A stretch of DNA of 64,000 nucleotides from Byssothecium circinans (GCA_010015675.1 ML977004.1:460469-524468), one strand, 5' to 3'. Positions 33,347 to 45,709 are shown, counted from the first letter of the stretch. Notes: generated by a model not told the origin, from the letters alone. Numbers and translations: made by a program.

Positions 33347-33898
33347 TCTAACCGATCCCGTATTTTCAAACCGCTATCGTATACAACTATGTCGGAATGG
33401 CTGGGAATTCACTAGCCCAAACCTGTGGACAGCAAGTCGTCTACGGAAAGCGAGAAGCGTGAGGGTAAAGGAACAGAAGACACTTTCATCACTACCGCAA
33501 CGAATACCGTGTCAGCGGCTGTGTGGGTGTGCGAGACTACCAACAAGCACTGTGGCACATGCGGCGTCTTCGGGGGGCAAAGCAATATTCGTCCGCGCAC
33601 ATGGGGAGTTCGAGAGCCATGTTATTTTGCCATCAACTTTGATTTATTGAGTTCCACTTTCTAAATATTGGTTAAGGCCTGGTAAGTTCATGGAGACTAA
33701 AGTATCCCTCGTGGCTCTCGGACCTCCAACTCGACCCCATACATCCCGCGTATATTATGTATTAGTGCAAAATAATACCTACTGCGCCCTGATCTATACT
33801 ACCTTAAACCATGCAACACTAAACCCAAACCATTTAACCTGCCTCGAGCCTTCCATCATTCCCCCCTCCCCCCCCCTTCTCGTACGCCATAGTCAACA

Positions 33899-35275
33899 AT
33901 GGCGACACCAACAATTTCCCAAATCTTCGACAAGGTCGCGCTACCACCTCCTCACCTGCTGCTCTTCCAACTCGCAGTCAGCTCCGCTACTATTGGCGGT
34001 ACTTCGCCTGATGCTCTGGCACGTCCAGCAGCTGTGCCGCTACTTGGTGCCTGCGTCTACACCATTGCGCGAGCGTCCTCTCTGTATATGCGACCGCGAT
34101 GGGCATCTCTTTTCGGTGGATTCAGTTTCGCCTTGCTGCTCCAGTACATCGACCTCGCCATAGTCCGAAAACTGAGCTATGAAAACCCACCATGTCCAAC
34201 GCAGCATAGACGACAGGACGACAAAAGCCAAGAGGGGACTACTTCTTCACAACCGCCCACTCCACTCCAAAGATTTCAATCCGGGTGGAATTGGATATGG
34301 TCATTCCGACGCGTCGCAACCCCCCTCGAAGCCAAAAACGTCCCACCCTTTTCAAACCACGATCCAGCCTATATCCCCCTCGCTGGACTTTCGTATCTCA
34401 ACAGGCCTTCGCGGCGATAACCTGCTACCTACTCCTAGGCCTACTAGGAGCACGCAAACCATCCCCAAACGCGTCCGCCCTCTTCAGTCCAGACCTAATC
34501 CCCATATTCACGCGCCTAAACCAAGTCACCGCACAAGAAGTGAAACTGCGCGCCCTAACGATCGGCGGCTTCGCAGTAACTTTTTACTGTATAATCCAAG
34601 GTCTCCAATCCATTGCGGCCGCAACGGCAGTAGGGCTTGGTTTATCCCTGGTAGAGCAATGGCGTCCTGCTTTCGGTTCAATCGCAGATGCGTATACTTT
34701 AGGAAACGTATGGGGGTAAGTTTCACATCCCCTCCCTTTCCTATCTCTATCTACAACCCGTATACCACACCACACCAACAAATCTCTAACACGAGCATGG
34801 CAGTAAATTCTGGCACCAACTCCTCCGCGAACCCTTAACAGGCCCCTCCACATTCCTCATCCACAACATCCTCCACCTCCCCCCAAAATCCCCCTTATCG
34901 CGCGCCCTCACCCTCACCCTCTCCTTCGCCCTCTCTGGCGCCCTGCACACCATCGCTGGCATATCAAGCGGAATGCCACTTCATGACCTCGGTGTATTCC
35001 GCTTCTTCTGCACACAAGCCTTCGGCGTGCTTTTCGAGCACGCCATCATCTCAGTGTACCACCGTCTGGTGACGAGAGGGGAGAAAAAGGATCGTCAGGC
35101 CCGTCAGCTGCCTTCTCTTGCGCTTCGCGCTTTGGGCTTCTTATGGGTGGGGGCGTTTATGACGTGGTCGGGTCCTGCGTGGATTTATCCTCAGGCTGTG
35201 AAACAGAGTCCCAAGGGCGCCGCGAGTTTCTTGCCTTTTAGTATCTTACAGATGCTGAGGAAGGAATTGAAATGA
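33899..35275 (+). pseudogene. MBOAT (wax-synthase-like) acyltransferase with one frameshift
   Basis: Multi-pass membrane O-acyltransferase of the fungal MBOAT_2 group, often found in secondary-metabolite acetylation. Exons are 33899-34715 and 34804-35275 (88-nt intron, phases agree). At 34375-34379 a run of five C is one base short of keeping frame: SFRRVATPLEAKNVPPF and DPAYIP before it, PRWTFVSQQAFAA after it. With one base added, the whole reads 430 codons (429 aa) without another stop. Family motifs are intact: KFWHQLLREP, the SFALSGALHTIAG segment with the catalytic-type His, and several helices. As given, translation would stop near 34418. It is either a recent null allele or a homopolymer sequencing error; both fit what is seen. 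Confidence 0.8.
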
Positions 35276-37182
35276 GGTATTCGACTGCACTTTTTGTTTT
35301 CACTGAGGCCGATAGGAATGGGAAGGGTTTAATATGGTGGTATATATGCCACGCCCCTTATTTCAAGTTCACACTAACACCTACCTATTCATCTCCTCTT
35401 TCTACTCTCCTTCCTATGACAACTTACAATACTATACTATTCGTGTTACATATGCCCTAAGAACTAAGAAACAAGTGCCGTATAGAGTGGCTCTACAAAA
35501 AGCCCTTCCAAGTAAAAAAACATACTCATATAATTACCCTCCGAGAATTTAATAATATATCCTGACATACCGCATTGGTATACAATTCGTTACTCTTACT
35601 CTCATTCCTCCTCCCACTTCCACTTCCCCTCTACACACCCATATACCCACCACCACAACAGCACCCAACCACACAAATACACATACACTACTCCATCCTG
35701 CCCCAACAAGACGCGGAAACAAACAGAAAAAAGTACAAAGCGTAGAGCGTAGAGCGTAGAGCGTAGAGTAACAAGTACATTCACTACACATCAGTAATTA
35801 CCTCAAAAAGAAAGGAAGGAGGATTGCTCAACACTTAAACGTATCCATACCTTATAACAATAGACAATAGCTACCAAGTACCTTGCGTACGAAAAACTAC
35901 ACCTACTAAAAGACCGCTTTACTAACAAACTGCCGTCTCCCTTTCCTATATTGCTGTACTGCCATGCAACCTATAACCTACAACCTGCAACACTCATCGT
36001 ATTTCTAACCACCCCCTTCCCAACCCCTAACACCAAATTTCTTCCCCTCCGTAACCTATCTTCTTTCTAGATCTCATATCGCATCACACATCACACACGC
36101 ACGCACAACTCCCAATCCTATATTTTCTTTAACAACAAAACATTCATATACTATACTTATCTCAAAACTGTGCCCTCTGTCTTCCCTTTCCTCCACATCT
36201 GTCTAGCTATGTGTATACCAACCCCCTCCTCCGCCTCAGCTGCCCTGCCTCTCTCATTGTATTCCGTATTCGAAAACTCCTCCTCTCGTGCAAGACTCCA
36301 CATCAAGGAAGGAAATACGACCACCCGACAAAACTGAAGAAGACAGATTACGCCGTGGAACGCCATGCTGTGCCTGATTTCTCGCACAAACACAAACAGA
36401 CAAGAAAGAAAAAGGGGGAGAGAAGAGCCCTCACCCCCAACATGTGCACGTCATACCGTATCCTACAGCCCCAACGCAGCTCCCAAAAAGCAAAACTCAG
36501 AAAGAGAGGAAGGAGGGGGGGAAAGCACGAAGAGAAAGGACAGGGAAAGGTGTGTGAAGACAGACAGATACAAGAGTGGATAGGACGGAGGAGGAAAAAA
36601 AGAGAGAGAGAGAAGGTCAAGACTATCAAATTATCCTAACGCACAATACAATATGAAACAAACAGAAAAGAGACATTGACAATGATGGCAGGACAGAATA
36701 CAAGTAAGTGTGTGTGTCTGGGTATCGTGCTCTCCGACGGGCTCAATCTCTCCAACTTACATCCTTCCCATCAAACTCGCATAGAATTCACACGCCGCTG
36801 AACATTTTTCAAGACGCTCTTCGTACATGCACGCATCGAACAGTGCGGACCCGTGTATCCAAGAAACCCAGGCTGAGGACCGCAGTGTCCAGTTATGGTC
36901 AAGGGACTCGCTCGCTCGCTCGCTCCCAAAAATTCCCCAAACATCCGCCCCCATCTCGTCCAATACAAAATATCGCCGCCTTCTCAGAAGTGTAAAACGA
37001 AGGTAGGCCCATCCGACTATGCTTTCTACCGGGCGTGGATGTAATAGACGCGGGTCGACCTCCCGAATAATAATCCGAGTCGAAGACAAACAAACAAAGG
37101 GAGTCATGCAGTCGTGACGAGTGTGTACACAAGGAAACAAAAACTGAACCTTATAGCAAAAAGGGAACCGGTCCCCGCACTA
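35276..37182. other. Convergent 3' region, CT-rich
   Basis: 1.9 kb between the MBOAT gene (plus) and the Sho1 stop (minus). It is AC/CT-rich on the plus strand up to about 36300, then AG-rich to 36640. A 7-bp array lies at 35740-35767. Minus frames near 36757-37140 are open but unlike any family. No gene is supported. Confidence 0.5.
35740..35767 (+). repeat. 7-bp repeat (GCGTAGA) x4
   Basis: Four perfect tandem copies of GCGTAGA followed by GTA, in the 3' intergenic region after the MBOAT gene. Confidence 0.93.
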
Positions 37183-38271
37183 CTACAGCAAGATCAGGTA
37201 ATTGCTCGGTGCAATCCCCGTCTCCCCGTTCGGTTTCTTCGCCTGCCACCACCGCCCACTGACATCAGACACCTCGAGAATATCATGCTTTTGGAACGAT
37301 ATCTCATTCGCGTCGTCGGGATTCGCTTCGTAGGAATAAATCGCCTTGGCGCGGTACGGATACTCCATATTGGCCTCGTTGTTCTGCTCGTCATTGGTGG
37401 GTGTTTGAGTTACACCGGCGCCGAAGCGTGGGGCTGAGGATCCGCGGGTGTCATTTCCACCGCCGACCGGGCCGCCGGGATATCCCGAGACGGGCGAAGA
37501 GGTCTCGAAACCGTTTAGTTGAGCGGACGTGTACATTTGGGGTGCGGGTTGGGCGGCCACGGAGGTTTGGGGTGCGCCGTAGTTGTTGGACATTTGGCGG
37601 GAGACGTTGGAGCCGGGGCGTTCTTTGTGCATGGCGTAGGAGTCGACGAAGGCGCGGTGGCTGGCTTGTGGTTGTGAGCCGTAGTAGAAGATCCAGACGA
37701 TCTAGTGGAGTTAGCAATTGTGCGCGCAAATCCAAGATTTCCATCTGATCTTAAAAAGGATGTATGGGCTTGAGAACGTACCGAGACCATAGAAAGCAAG
37801 ATGAAGCCTGCGGCTGAGGCCTCAAAGGCAGCATTGGGCGAGTAGACGAGGAAATTGACCGAAGATGTAGTGTTCACTAGACCTGCCGCGAGGAATCCAA
37901 CAATCTAGCCCTATTAGCCAGCGCATGTAGAAGGCATGGATCGCACTTACTGCGACATGGTAGGTATGTTCCGAGTCCGACGCAACCGTCACAAAGACAC
38001 CAACAATGCAGAACAAGTGGAAAACGAGCGCCCACCAGGCAAAGTTGGGGAACCCGCTCTTAGATACGGCGGCAATGATGGAGCTTATGAAGGCGATAAT
38101 CCACGCAAGCTGGCATATGTATTAGAAAATCTGCAGTCTCATGACACCACAAGGAAGGCGTAAACTCACGAATCCAATTGAAATGGTCGCAAGAGCGAAC
38201 GGGTCGCCAACGACGCGGCCGATAGCGAACCCAGAGCCTCCTCGTCCGCTGTGTCCGTATCCGTTTTCCAT
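37183..38271 (-). CDS. sho1: Osmosensor Sho1 (four helices plus SH3)
   Basis: Plasma-membrane adaptor of the high-osmolarity glycerol MAPK pathway. Four exons, 38271-38170, 38109-37951, 37904-37782 and 37701-37183, give 300 aa; introns are 46-80 nt and in phase. Four hydrophobic segments occur in the first 140 residues (including [16 protein letters not shown] and [19 protein letters not shown]), preceded by [11 protein letters not shown], a Sho1 signature. A Gly/Ser/Gln/Pro-rich linker leads to a C-terminal SH3 domain ([28 protein letters not shown]), which binds the Pbs2 kinase in yeast. An upstream in-frame Met at 38313 would add 14 residues; 38271 is preferred. No defects were seen. Confidence 0.95.
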
Positions 38272-40313
38272 TTTTTGAAGAGACGGCGAGCCCAAGGAGC
38301 CGTAACCGGGCATAAGTCTGATGCTGCGGGTTCAGCGCAGGCGCAAAGGTGAAGTCGAAGGGGCTCTCGGTGGTGACGAATTTGGTAGTCGTGATATTAT
38401 AAAGCTTGGAACCAAAACTCTAGGGCTGGCCTTCTTGAGGGGAGACGCAGAAGGAGCGGCTGCCGGGTTTAAGGACCTGGCCTCGTCTGGCGTGGCAGGA
38501 GTCTATGTCGAGGAGGCGAAGGAAGGGCGAGCTGTTGGCGGAGAGCAGCGGAAGGTGATGCGGATGCGGATGCGATGGGCTGGCGGGGAGCGGCCGTGGT
38601 GTTGGTGTGTTGTTGCACGGGGCGGGTTACGGTCACGGTCACGGTCGCGGTCACTGAGCAACGGCAGACCACAGACGGCGGTGGAGTTTGCGGGCACTGC
38701 GACGGCGGGCCTCGAGATGCGTGGGTGCGCTGGGGTGTCGGTGAAGCAAGTCGAATTGAATTGGCGTGAATGATTGAATGAGTGGGAACGCAGGCGGACA
38801 GAGCTGGAGAGGTGCGCGCTGGGCCTGGCAAGGCGTTTCACTAAGCCCGAGGTGGCGCGAACGATTGGCCTGCAGGACCGGGGTGGCTTTTCCTACCGGA
38901 GAAGTCTCTATTCTCTTTTCTCGTTTCCAGGTCCTATTCTAGGCATGTCCGTGGCACACAAAGCGCGGCTGGGCTGGTCTGGTCAAAGGCACAGTACGGT
39001 CCAGATTGCAACAATCGTCAACTCGTCAAAGAGGGAGAGACGGAGAGGGAGAGAGAAAGAACCCAAGGCCGCCTTAATGATTAATCTCTGCTTATTCGTC
39101 CGTCGACTGGTGCCCCGAGAGCCGTGAATGTACCGACATGTGGCTCTCTGCCATGCAGTGCCATCTGGCTAAATTTCCAAATTCCCACCTCTCATGCAAC
39201 CTCCACGCTAGCACACACCCCACTCGCGACCTCACCTTTAGAATAGGAGAAAGTTTACGGTACCCCATCGAGCCTCCGAGAGATCCGTTGTTCTCCATCT
39301 GCATTTGCAGCACACCGGTCAATACTTCGCATGCTATTATAATTCGGGCCCGGCGAGATATTGTTTTGATAATCTCCCCGCCGAGCACAAAGCCTTCAAC
39401 AACAATTCTTGCTGCCGACGCCGCCACGAGCGTGGATGAGCACGTGTTCGATGCCTGTCGTCCATCATTCTGGTCTGCCGCCGGGCCGTCCATGGTGCGT
39501 CTGAGACGGCGATGAAACGGGCCTCTCACACCTTGATGCATGTTCAACAACTTCACATCACGTCTTTGTCACACATGGGCTTTTGTCACCGGCGCTAGCC
39601 AACTATTGCATCTGTGATAGCAAGTCGTGGTTGATATGCGTGTTGGTGACGATCGTGAGGCAAGCTATTCCTTCACACAATGATTGAATCATTCACAACG
39701 AAGGGAACGCTCTGTCCGGTTTCGACATTTCGAGATTCTTGATGCCTTTGAAGTATACTGCGCGTGACACCTCGTCATCGCCGTCCCCACCGCTGCCCAT
39801 TGCATTTTGCGGGGCATGCTGGCAGCTATCCGATATGCGGCAGGGGTGCTTCATCAAACCTCGATGTGTGTGTAAAGTTCAAGCTACTTCGGCCAGCATA
39901 AACCTGAGACTTCCAAATACTCTCTTCACCCGGTTGGCTCCTGTCCTATCCTTTGCCCATCGCCTAGTCCATGGGATGAAAGTAGAGCAGGATGCTCCTT
40001 ATGCGCCCGTCCAAGAACATAAGGGGTCCTGGTGTAATAATGTGAAGCAGCTGGCAGCTGTCAATCTTAGCTGCTCACCATGCCAATAAGTGACGCCCTC
40101 CTTACGCAGTTCAAAGTGGCTTCGGATGGGACGCTGCCGTCCGCTTCCAAATAGGCGTCATAAGACGCTACTTATCCATACCACATCCCCATGATCTCCA
40201 TGTCTAGGTTGAGACTTCCTAAGGGAGGCGAACACTTTCAATGTGCCTAGAGGATATAGAACTCGGCATAGACTTTTGACAAATGTTTGTATAATCGCTT
40301 GGCCTGGACTGCC
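38272..40313. other. Long spacer upstream of Sho1
   Basis: 2.04 kb between the Sho1 start and the dynactin-like stop, both on the minus strand. An imperfect ACGGTC hexamer run lies near 38628-38655. A 154-codon minus frame at 39092-39556 has no recognisable domain and no supporting splice pattern. The first kilobase should contain the Sho1 promoter and leader. Confidence 0.45.
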
Positions 40314-40970
40314 TCAGACGCCATCTTCCTCGTCTTGTTTCTGTCGGAACTCGATGCGCGCGACGGTCCGCTGCGCTGTCTGCAGTCGCTTGTCCCATTC
40401 CAGCCAGCAGCGATTCGGTCCGAGGAGTTGAACGTGTTTTGCTCTTTGAACAAGAAGGCCGCTCTTCTTCCTCAGCAGAGAAATCTCGAGGGCTTGTTTG
40501 AGATGGCGGTTCTCCGCCTCGGCGATACGCGGTGCGAGCTTGGCCAGCTTGACAAAGCCGTCGGTCTGCGGAATCTGCTGGTCATCGAGAGCTTTGAGCT
40601 GCGAGGCGGTGGATGCGAAGCCGGGGGCGCGCTCTACGACAACGACTGCCTTTTGCGAGGCATCGAGGCTGGCGTCTTCCTCCTCTTGCTCCGGCTTGAG
40701 CATGTCCTTGTGCTTGCTTACTGGTCATGATTAGCCAATTGCTCGTCTACTGACAAGTGCTTGCATACGTAGCTCTCGCGCATCACTAAGCAGAGCCGTC
40801 TTTGTGGACAGTTCCTGCAGCACCTTTTCAATCTTCTGGATGCGTTCCGGTACAGTCTTGGCCTTTTCTTCCGTCGGTGCGTGCACTCCGCCGAGAACGT
40901 ACTCCAATCGGTCCAGACGCGACTCCAGCAGGGCAAACGTGAACAGCACGGCCTCCTCGTACTCGTCCAT
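40314..40970 (-). CDS. Probable dynactin p24-like coiled-coil subunit
   Basis: Two exons, 40970-40769 and 40720-40314, give 202 aa; the 48-nt intron is in phase. The protein is almost wholly helical: residues 10-75 (LESRLDRLEYVLGG, ERIQKIEKVLQELSTKT) and 130-195 (IAEAENRHLKQALEISLLRKKSGLLVQR) look like coiled coils with heptad Leu/Ile. Length, the early RLDRLE..LGG block and overall layout resemble the smallest dynactin shoulder subunit (p22/p24, DCTN3), which helps cargo and nuclear transport by dynein. The assignment is by resemblance only; another small coiled-coil protein is possible. It is divergent from the amino-acid transporter, 331 bp apart. Confidence 0.65.
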
Positions 40971-41301
40971 GTTGTGGTCAGGACGTGCACAAAGGCAGTT
41001 GGATGTCCTGTAGTCTGCAGAAAAGGTCAACAGACGCGGGCGCGTGCCGGCCTTTCTGATGATCTTATCTTAGCGCGGCTCTTCCAGGCCGACCCAGGCT
41101 TGGCATCGCCGGCCTTCAACCTTCCTTCAACGTAACGTCAGCGCTCAACCGCAGTCCTGCATCTACACTTGTCCTTAATGCTAATCGCAGTAATTCCTTG
41201 CGCAGTAACCCTATCCCGCCACACGAGCAGTGACGCGCTTCTCTCTCAATACCGCATGGTTGCGCAATAACCACGACCGCTCAGTTTGCTGCTCGGACAG
41301 C
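40971..41301. other. Divergent promoter, dynactin-like and transporter
   Basis: 331 bases shared between two divergent genes. No specific motif was identified. Confidence 0.5.
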
Positions 41302-43023
41302 ATGGCTGGCTATTCTGCCATCGGGCCCGAGCCGAACGATACCGATCCAATGTCCTCGAGCACCGGCTCGCTAAGAGGGAGGAGGTGTGTTACCTATATT
41401 GGGGGCTATATCGGATGGTTTCTAACGAGCGCAGGCGAGGACGAGGCAAAAAAGACGCTGGATTCCTTGGCCAGGCAACATGGTTGTCGAGTGTGATCAA
41501 CTTGGTCAATACCAGTATGCAGGATCTCGCCCTTTGGTGTGGAACCAAGCTGAATTGTGGATAGTTCTTGGGGCTGGGCTGCTCGCTATGCCGTCGGCGC
41601 TCTCAAAAATGGGCATCTTCCTCGGAATCTTCGTAATATCATGGGCTGGATTGACCGCTGGCTTCGGCCTGTACCTCCAGACTCGATGCGCCAAATACGT
41701 CGACCGCGGGCATGTCTCGTTTGCCGCCCTGTCGCAGCTTACCTACCCGAACCTCTCGATCCTGTTCGATGCCGCCATCGCTATCAAATGCTTTGGAGTG
41801 GCGGTTAGCTACCTCATCATTATCGGAGACTTGATGCCCGGAGTGGTGGTTGGTTTTGCGCCTGGGGCTGGAGAAATCACTTTTCTCGTGGACCGTCAGT
41901 TCTGGATCACTGCATTCATGTATGCTTGTTTCAAGTCAGATGGAAGTTGTGTGCTAATATCTGCAGGCTTATTGTCATTCCCCTTTCCTTTCTGCGCCGA
42001 CTTGACTCGTTGAAATACACGAGCGTCGTCGCTCTATGCTCTATTGCGTACCTTGTTGTTCTCGTGGTAGCACACTACATCAAGGGCGACACTCTTTCAG
42101 ATCGTGGAGAAGTGCGCGTCTTCCGCTGGGCTGGTCCGGTTTCCGCAATGGCCGCTTTCCCAGTTATCGTGTTTGCATACACATGCCATCAGAATGTAAG
42201 TTCATTAATCCACCATGCTAAACCAAGTTTTTAGAAATAGACTATAAAACCATGCCTTGAATACTGACCGTACCAGATGTTCTCCATTCTCAACGAAATA
42301 GCTGACAATTCGCACTTCCGCACCACCTCGGTAATCTTCGCCTCCATTGGCGGTGCCTGCTGCCTCTACATCCTCACTGGCATAACCGGCTACCTCTCCT
42401 ACGGTGACAACATCAAAGGCAACATCGTCTCCATGTACCCAACAGCTGCCGCCTCCACCATCGGCCGTCTCGCCATCGTAATCCTAGTCATGTTCTCGTA
42501 CCCACTCCAAATCCACCCATGCCGCGCTAGCATCGATGCATGCCTAAAATGGCGGCCAAAGAGAAGATCGCAAGGCGAAGACAGCCCCTCACGAGGAAGT
42601 CTTCTGAACCCGCAACAAACCGTGGTCAAGAAAGAAATGAGCGATCTCCGCTTCGCCGTCGTCTCCACGGTCTTAATCATCCTCTCCTTCATCACCGCAA
42701 TGACCGTCTCCTCTCTGGAAAAAGTCCTCGCATACGTTGGTTCCACCGGCTCCACAACCATCTCCTTTATCCTGCCCGGTCTCTTCTACTACAAGATCAG
42801 CGACCCCGATAGTCCGCATCATCAGCGCTTGATCAAGGATGAAGACGATGACGATGAGTTCGACTCGACGGATGCGGAGGGCTATGTTATGAGCGATGCG
42901 CATCAGAGTCGCAATTGGAGGAGGGGATTGTTGAGGACGGCGAGTATGGCGCTGGCGGTTTATGGCGCGTGTGTCATGGTGACTTGTTTGGTTACAAATA
43001 TTTTCTTGGTCGCGGCGCATTGA
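41302..43023 (+). CDS. Amino-acid transporter (AVT/AAAP family)
   Basis: Five exons, 41302-41384, 41435-41514, 41565-41919, 41967-42195 and 42277-43023, give 497 aa; all phases agree and introns are 47-81 nt. The first membrane segment carries the AAAP hallmark (NLVNT-ILGAGLLAMPSAL) split by an intron. About eleven hydrophobic segments follow, including GIFLGIFVISWAGLTAGF and AVSYLIIIGDLMPGV. An acidic loop (DEDDDDEFDSTDAE) precedes the last helix. Layout fits vacuolar Avt5/6/7-type proton-coupled exporters of neutral or acidic amino acids; vacuolar location and substrate are inference. The N-terminus is short and Ser-rich. Confidence 0.9.
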
Positions 43024-43690
43024 GTGCTTGCATGGTGTTGGAGCTAGATCTGGGGCTTAGACGATAAGAGAGGATTCTCATGTAGAGAGGAGAGTGAAGT
43101 GGGAGCGTGCGTTTATGACGCGTTTTGGGCATTTGTAGGCGTTTCTCTTTCTTGTTCTGTTTCTGTTTCTTTTCCTTAAATGAGAGCGTTCACGCTGGGT
43201 TTGGGTTTGGGCTTGTTTTGCTTTGGAATGGTGCACGGGTTACTTTGGGTTGGCGTTCGCCTATCTAGAGTGGGGAGTTCTATGCCTATCTTGGTAGAGG
43301 CATTGTATATAGAATAACAGCTGTGACATCATCTACACTTGAAGTACACATATGCGGGCCGAACTTAGTGTTGTGATGATGAAATTTTGTACATGTTTCC
43401 GAGTTGCGTCAATGGATGGGGATGTTGTGCAAGTATTTCTCTTATATACACCCACCCCTTGGGCAGAAGACTTTGCCAAACGCCTGTTAATGCTACACTG
43501 TGGTCTTACTATACAGCCAGTTCAACCTCTTCAAACATCTCCCGGAGACTCAAGCGCACATGAAGATCCACTCGTCAAGTCTTGCACCTTCTCCTTCATA
43601 TTTGAATCCCGACGCTTCCACGCCACGACTACAGACTCTCCATAAAAGCTAGAACATTGATCTCTCTTCGTTGTGTACAACAAGATTCGT
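43024..43690. other. Convergent 3' spacer
   Basis: 667 bases between the transporter stop (plus) and the bS16m stop (minus). T-rich early part with TTTCTG/TTTGGG runs. No gene was recognised. Confidence 0.5.
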
Positions 43691-44442
43691 TTACGCGGTC
43701 TGAGCTGTAGGCTTCGGAGCAGGTGTCGATATCGAAGTTGGCGATATGATAGATTTCGCGGCGGAGTCTGCTTTTATGACTTTGCCCTGGATTTGCGAGA
43801 CGCGGTATTGGGGTTCGAGGATGCCGACCTAGTGCTCCCGTCAGTCAAACCCTCTCATAACACTATAAATTCTCTGCTCGTTCGACGATGCCCCCTTTGG
43901 CCTGATTTCTCTCTCGTACCCCGCCTCTTCTTACAAATGACCTTACGCGCCATTGCTCCCGCTCATCCTGACTTCGCACCTCCTTTTTCTCCTCCTGCGG
44001 AACGCGAATCGGGGAACGCGAATTGGAAGATGGGATATTATCGTACCATGCTCAACAGCCGCCACGCAGTATCACTCGGCTGCGCACCAACACCAACCCA
44101 ATACCTCGCGCGCGAAACATCGAGTTTGATGTCCTTCCATGGGCGGCCGTATGTATCACCCGGTCGCGGCGGTTTGGGGACCGGGTCGTATGTGCCGAGG
44201 ACCTCGAGGGGGCGGGAGTTACGCGCTGTCCTGGAATCAATTATGTTAGTTTTTCTCCGTCTGGTATGTTTCTTGGTGGTGCGGCTATCGTTGGGTATGG
44301 TTCAATTGTACCGGACGGTATTGCAGAGGGGAGGGTGTTGGATGGGTTTAAGATGGGGGTTGTACCGTGCGTGTGCGACGACGATGTTGTAGAAGGGAGA
44401 GTGCTTCTTGCCGAAGCGGGCGAGTCGTATGCGGAGGACCAT
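43691..44442 (-). CDS. MRPS16: Mitochondrial small-subunit ribosomal protein bS16m
   Basis: Three short exons, 44442-44366, 44230-44047 and 43828-43691, give 132 aa with matching phases; introns are 135 and 218 nt. No exon is long enough to stand out alone, so the gene is easily missed. The start [20 protein letters not shown] is the classic S16 N-terminus; the middle has [15 protein letters not shown] and the end of the core has [15 protein letters not shown] and VGILEP, all typical. A Lys/Ala/Pro-rich tail follows. It acts in the mitochondrial small ribosomal subunit. The gene is divergent from NAD(P)HX epimerase (360 bp apart), another mitochondrial protein. Confidence 0.93.
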
Positions 44443-44802
44443 TGCTGGGAGTGGTGTGGTGCTGGATTGGACTGGAGGCTTATGGTTACGATGGTGAGGT
44501 CTGGAAATTTAGACCGAGGATTTACCGGGGCACGTGATCGGCATGTAGTCCTACGTCGTTGATTGATTGAAGACTTGAAAGAGCTCTTCGATGAGATATC
44601 AGAATGGTCCCTAGGGTGGATAATGAAGCTAGACGGAAGTAATTTAGGGGTGGTGCTGTTGGAGCGCAGCTTCTGCTTTCCAGATGTCGACGCTGTGATG
44701 TAATCGCGACACTTCGCATCACTTGAGGCTCTTCGATTCAACACCACCCACTTTCTAAACCCTCAAACAAACAGAATTGGCAGAATCAAATTTCCACCCA
44801 GA
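44443..44802. other. Divergent promoter, bS16m and NAD(P)HX epimerase
   Basis: 360 bases shared by two divergent nuclear genes for mitochondrial proteins. One CACGTG box lies at 44531-44536. Confidence 0.5.
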
Positions 44803-45709
44803 ATGGCACTCAGGGTATTCTCTTCCTAAAGAAATTACCAAATAAATACTGACATCGACCAGACGCTTTCAGCGAAGAACGCGGCGGCGATCGATCAAGA
44901 GCTCATGTCCGCAGGAGCATTCTCAATCGATCAATTGATGGAACTCGCCGGCCTCTCCGTCTCACAGGCTGGTATGAAAATCCCTTTTCGCTACAGGACT
45001 TAAGCTGAACTTCCAACTGATGTGTGACTAGTTTTCAAGCTCCAACCTCTGAACAAAGGCGGGCGGATCCTCATAGCGTGCGGCCCAGGTAACAATGGTG
45101 GAGATGGCTTGGTAGCAGCTCGGCATCTCCACCATTATGGGTATCAACCTACCATCTACTACCCGAAGCAGAGCAAGAACGAGCTGTATCAGGTGAGTCT
45201 ACAAATTTGACTTGCCCAATCTTTGCAAAGCGCTGCAAGCCATCAAGAGGTTTGATACATCACGATATTGACATGCTCAGCGCCTGAGAAAACAACTCGA
45301 AGACCTCAAAGTTCCTTTCACAAACGACTTCCCCAGCGCCCTGAGGCAAACCGACCATATCGTCGATGCAATCTTCGGCTTCTCTTTCTCGGGTGAAGTC
45401 CGCGAGCCGTTCCCCTCAGTCATTGAAGCCCTGCGCGATACCAAGATTCCTGTTCTAGCTGTTGATGCTCCTTCGTCTTGGAACATCGAAGACGGACCGC
45501 CGGATAATGGGCCCGGAAAGGGGTTCTTTCCCGAAGCGCTGATCTCGTTGACGGCGCCGAAACCTCTGGTGAAGTGGTTTAAGGGGAGGCACTTTTTGGG
45601 TGGCAGGTTCTTGAGTGAGGAGATGGCGGCGAAGTATGAGTTGGATGTGCCCAAGTATGAAGGCTTGGATCAGGTTGTTGAAGTACCTATTGAGGGTGGA
45701 AAGCTGTAG
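44803..45709 (+). CDS. naxe: NAD(P)HX epimerase (YjeF N-terminal domain)
   Basis: Repair enzyme that epimerises damaged R-NAD(P)HX so the S-specific dehydratase can restore NAD(P)H. Four exons, 44803-44814, 44863-44971, 45032-45192 and 45281-45709, give 236 aa; all phases agree. The first exon encodes only MALR. The YjeF_N signature is clear: AAIDQELMS, then [16 protein letters not shown] near residue 70, and [11 protein letters not shown] and [15 protein letters not shown] further on. The usual length is about 230-250 aa. No C-terminal kinase-like domain is present, so it is the stand-alone eukaryotic type. Mitochondrial location is expected, but no strong presequence is visible. Confidence 0.95.

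Noticed and set aside
36757..37140. 127-codon minus-strand gene
   Set aside because: It lies within the probable Sho1 3' UTR, has no recognisable domain, and overlaps other chance frames.
39092..39556. 154-codon minus-strand gene
   Set aside because: No family resemblance, no splice or context support; similar-length frames occur on the other strand over the same bases.
43673..44562. Plus-strand genes of 239 and 179 codons
   Set aside because: They are antisense to the well-supported three-exon bS16m gene and show no domain.
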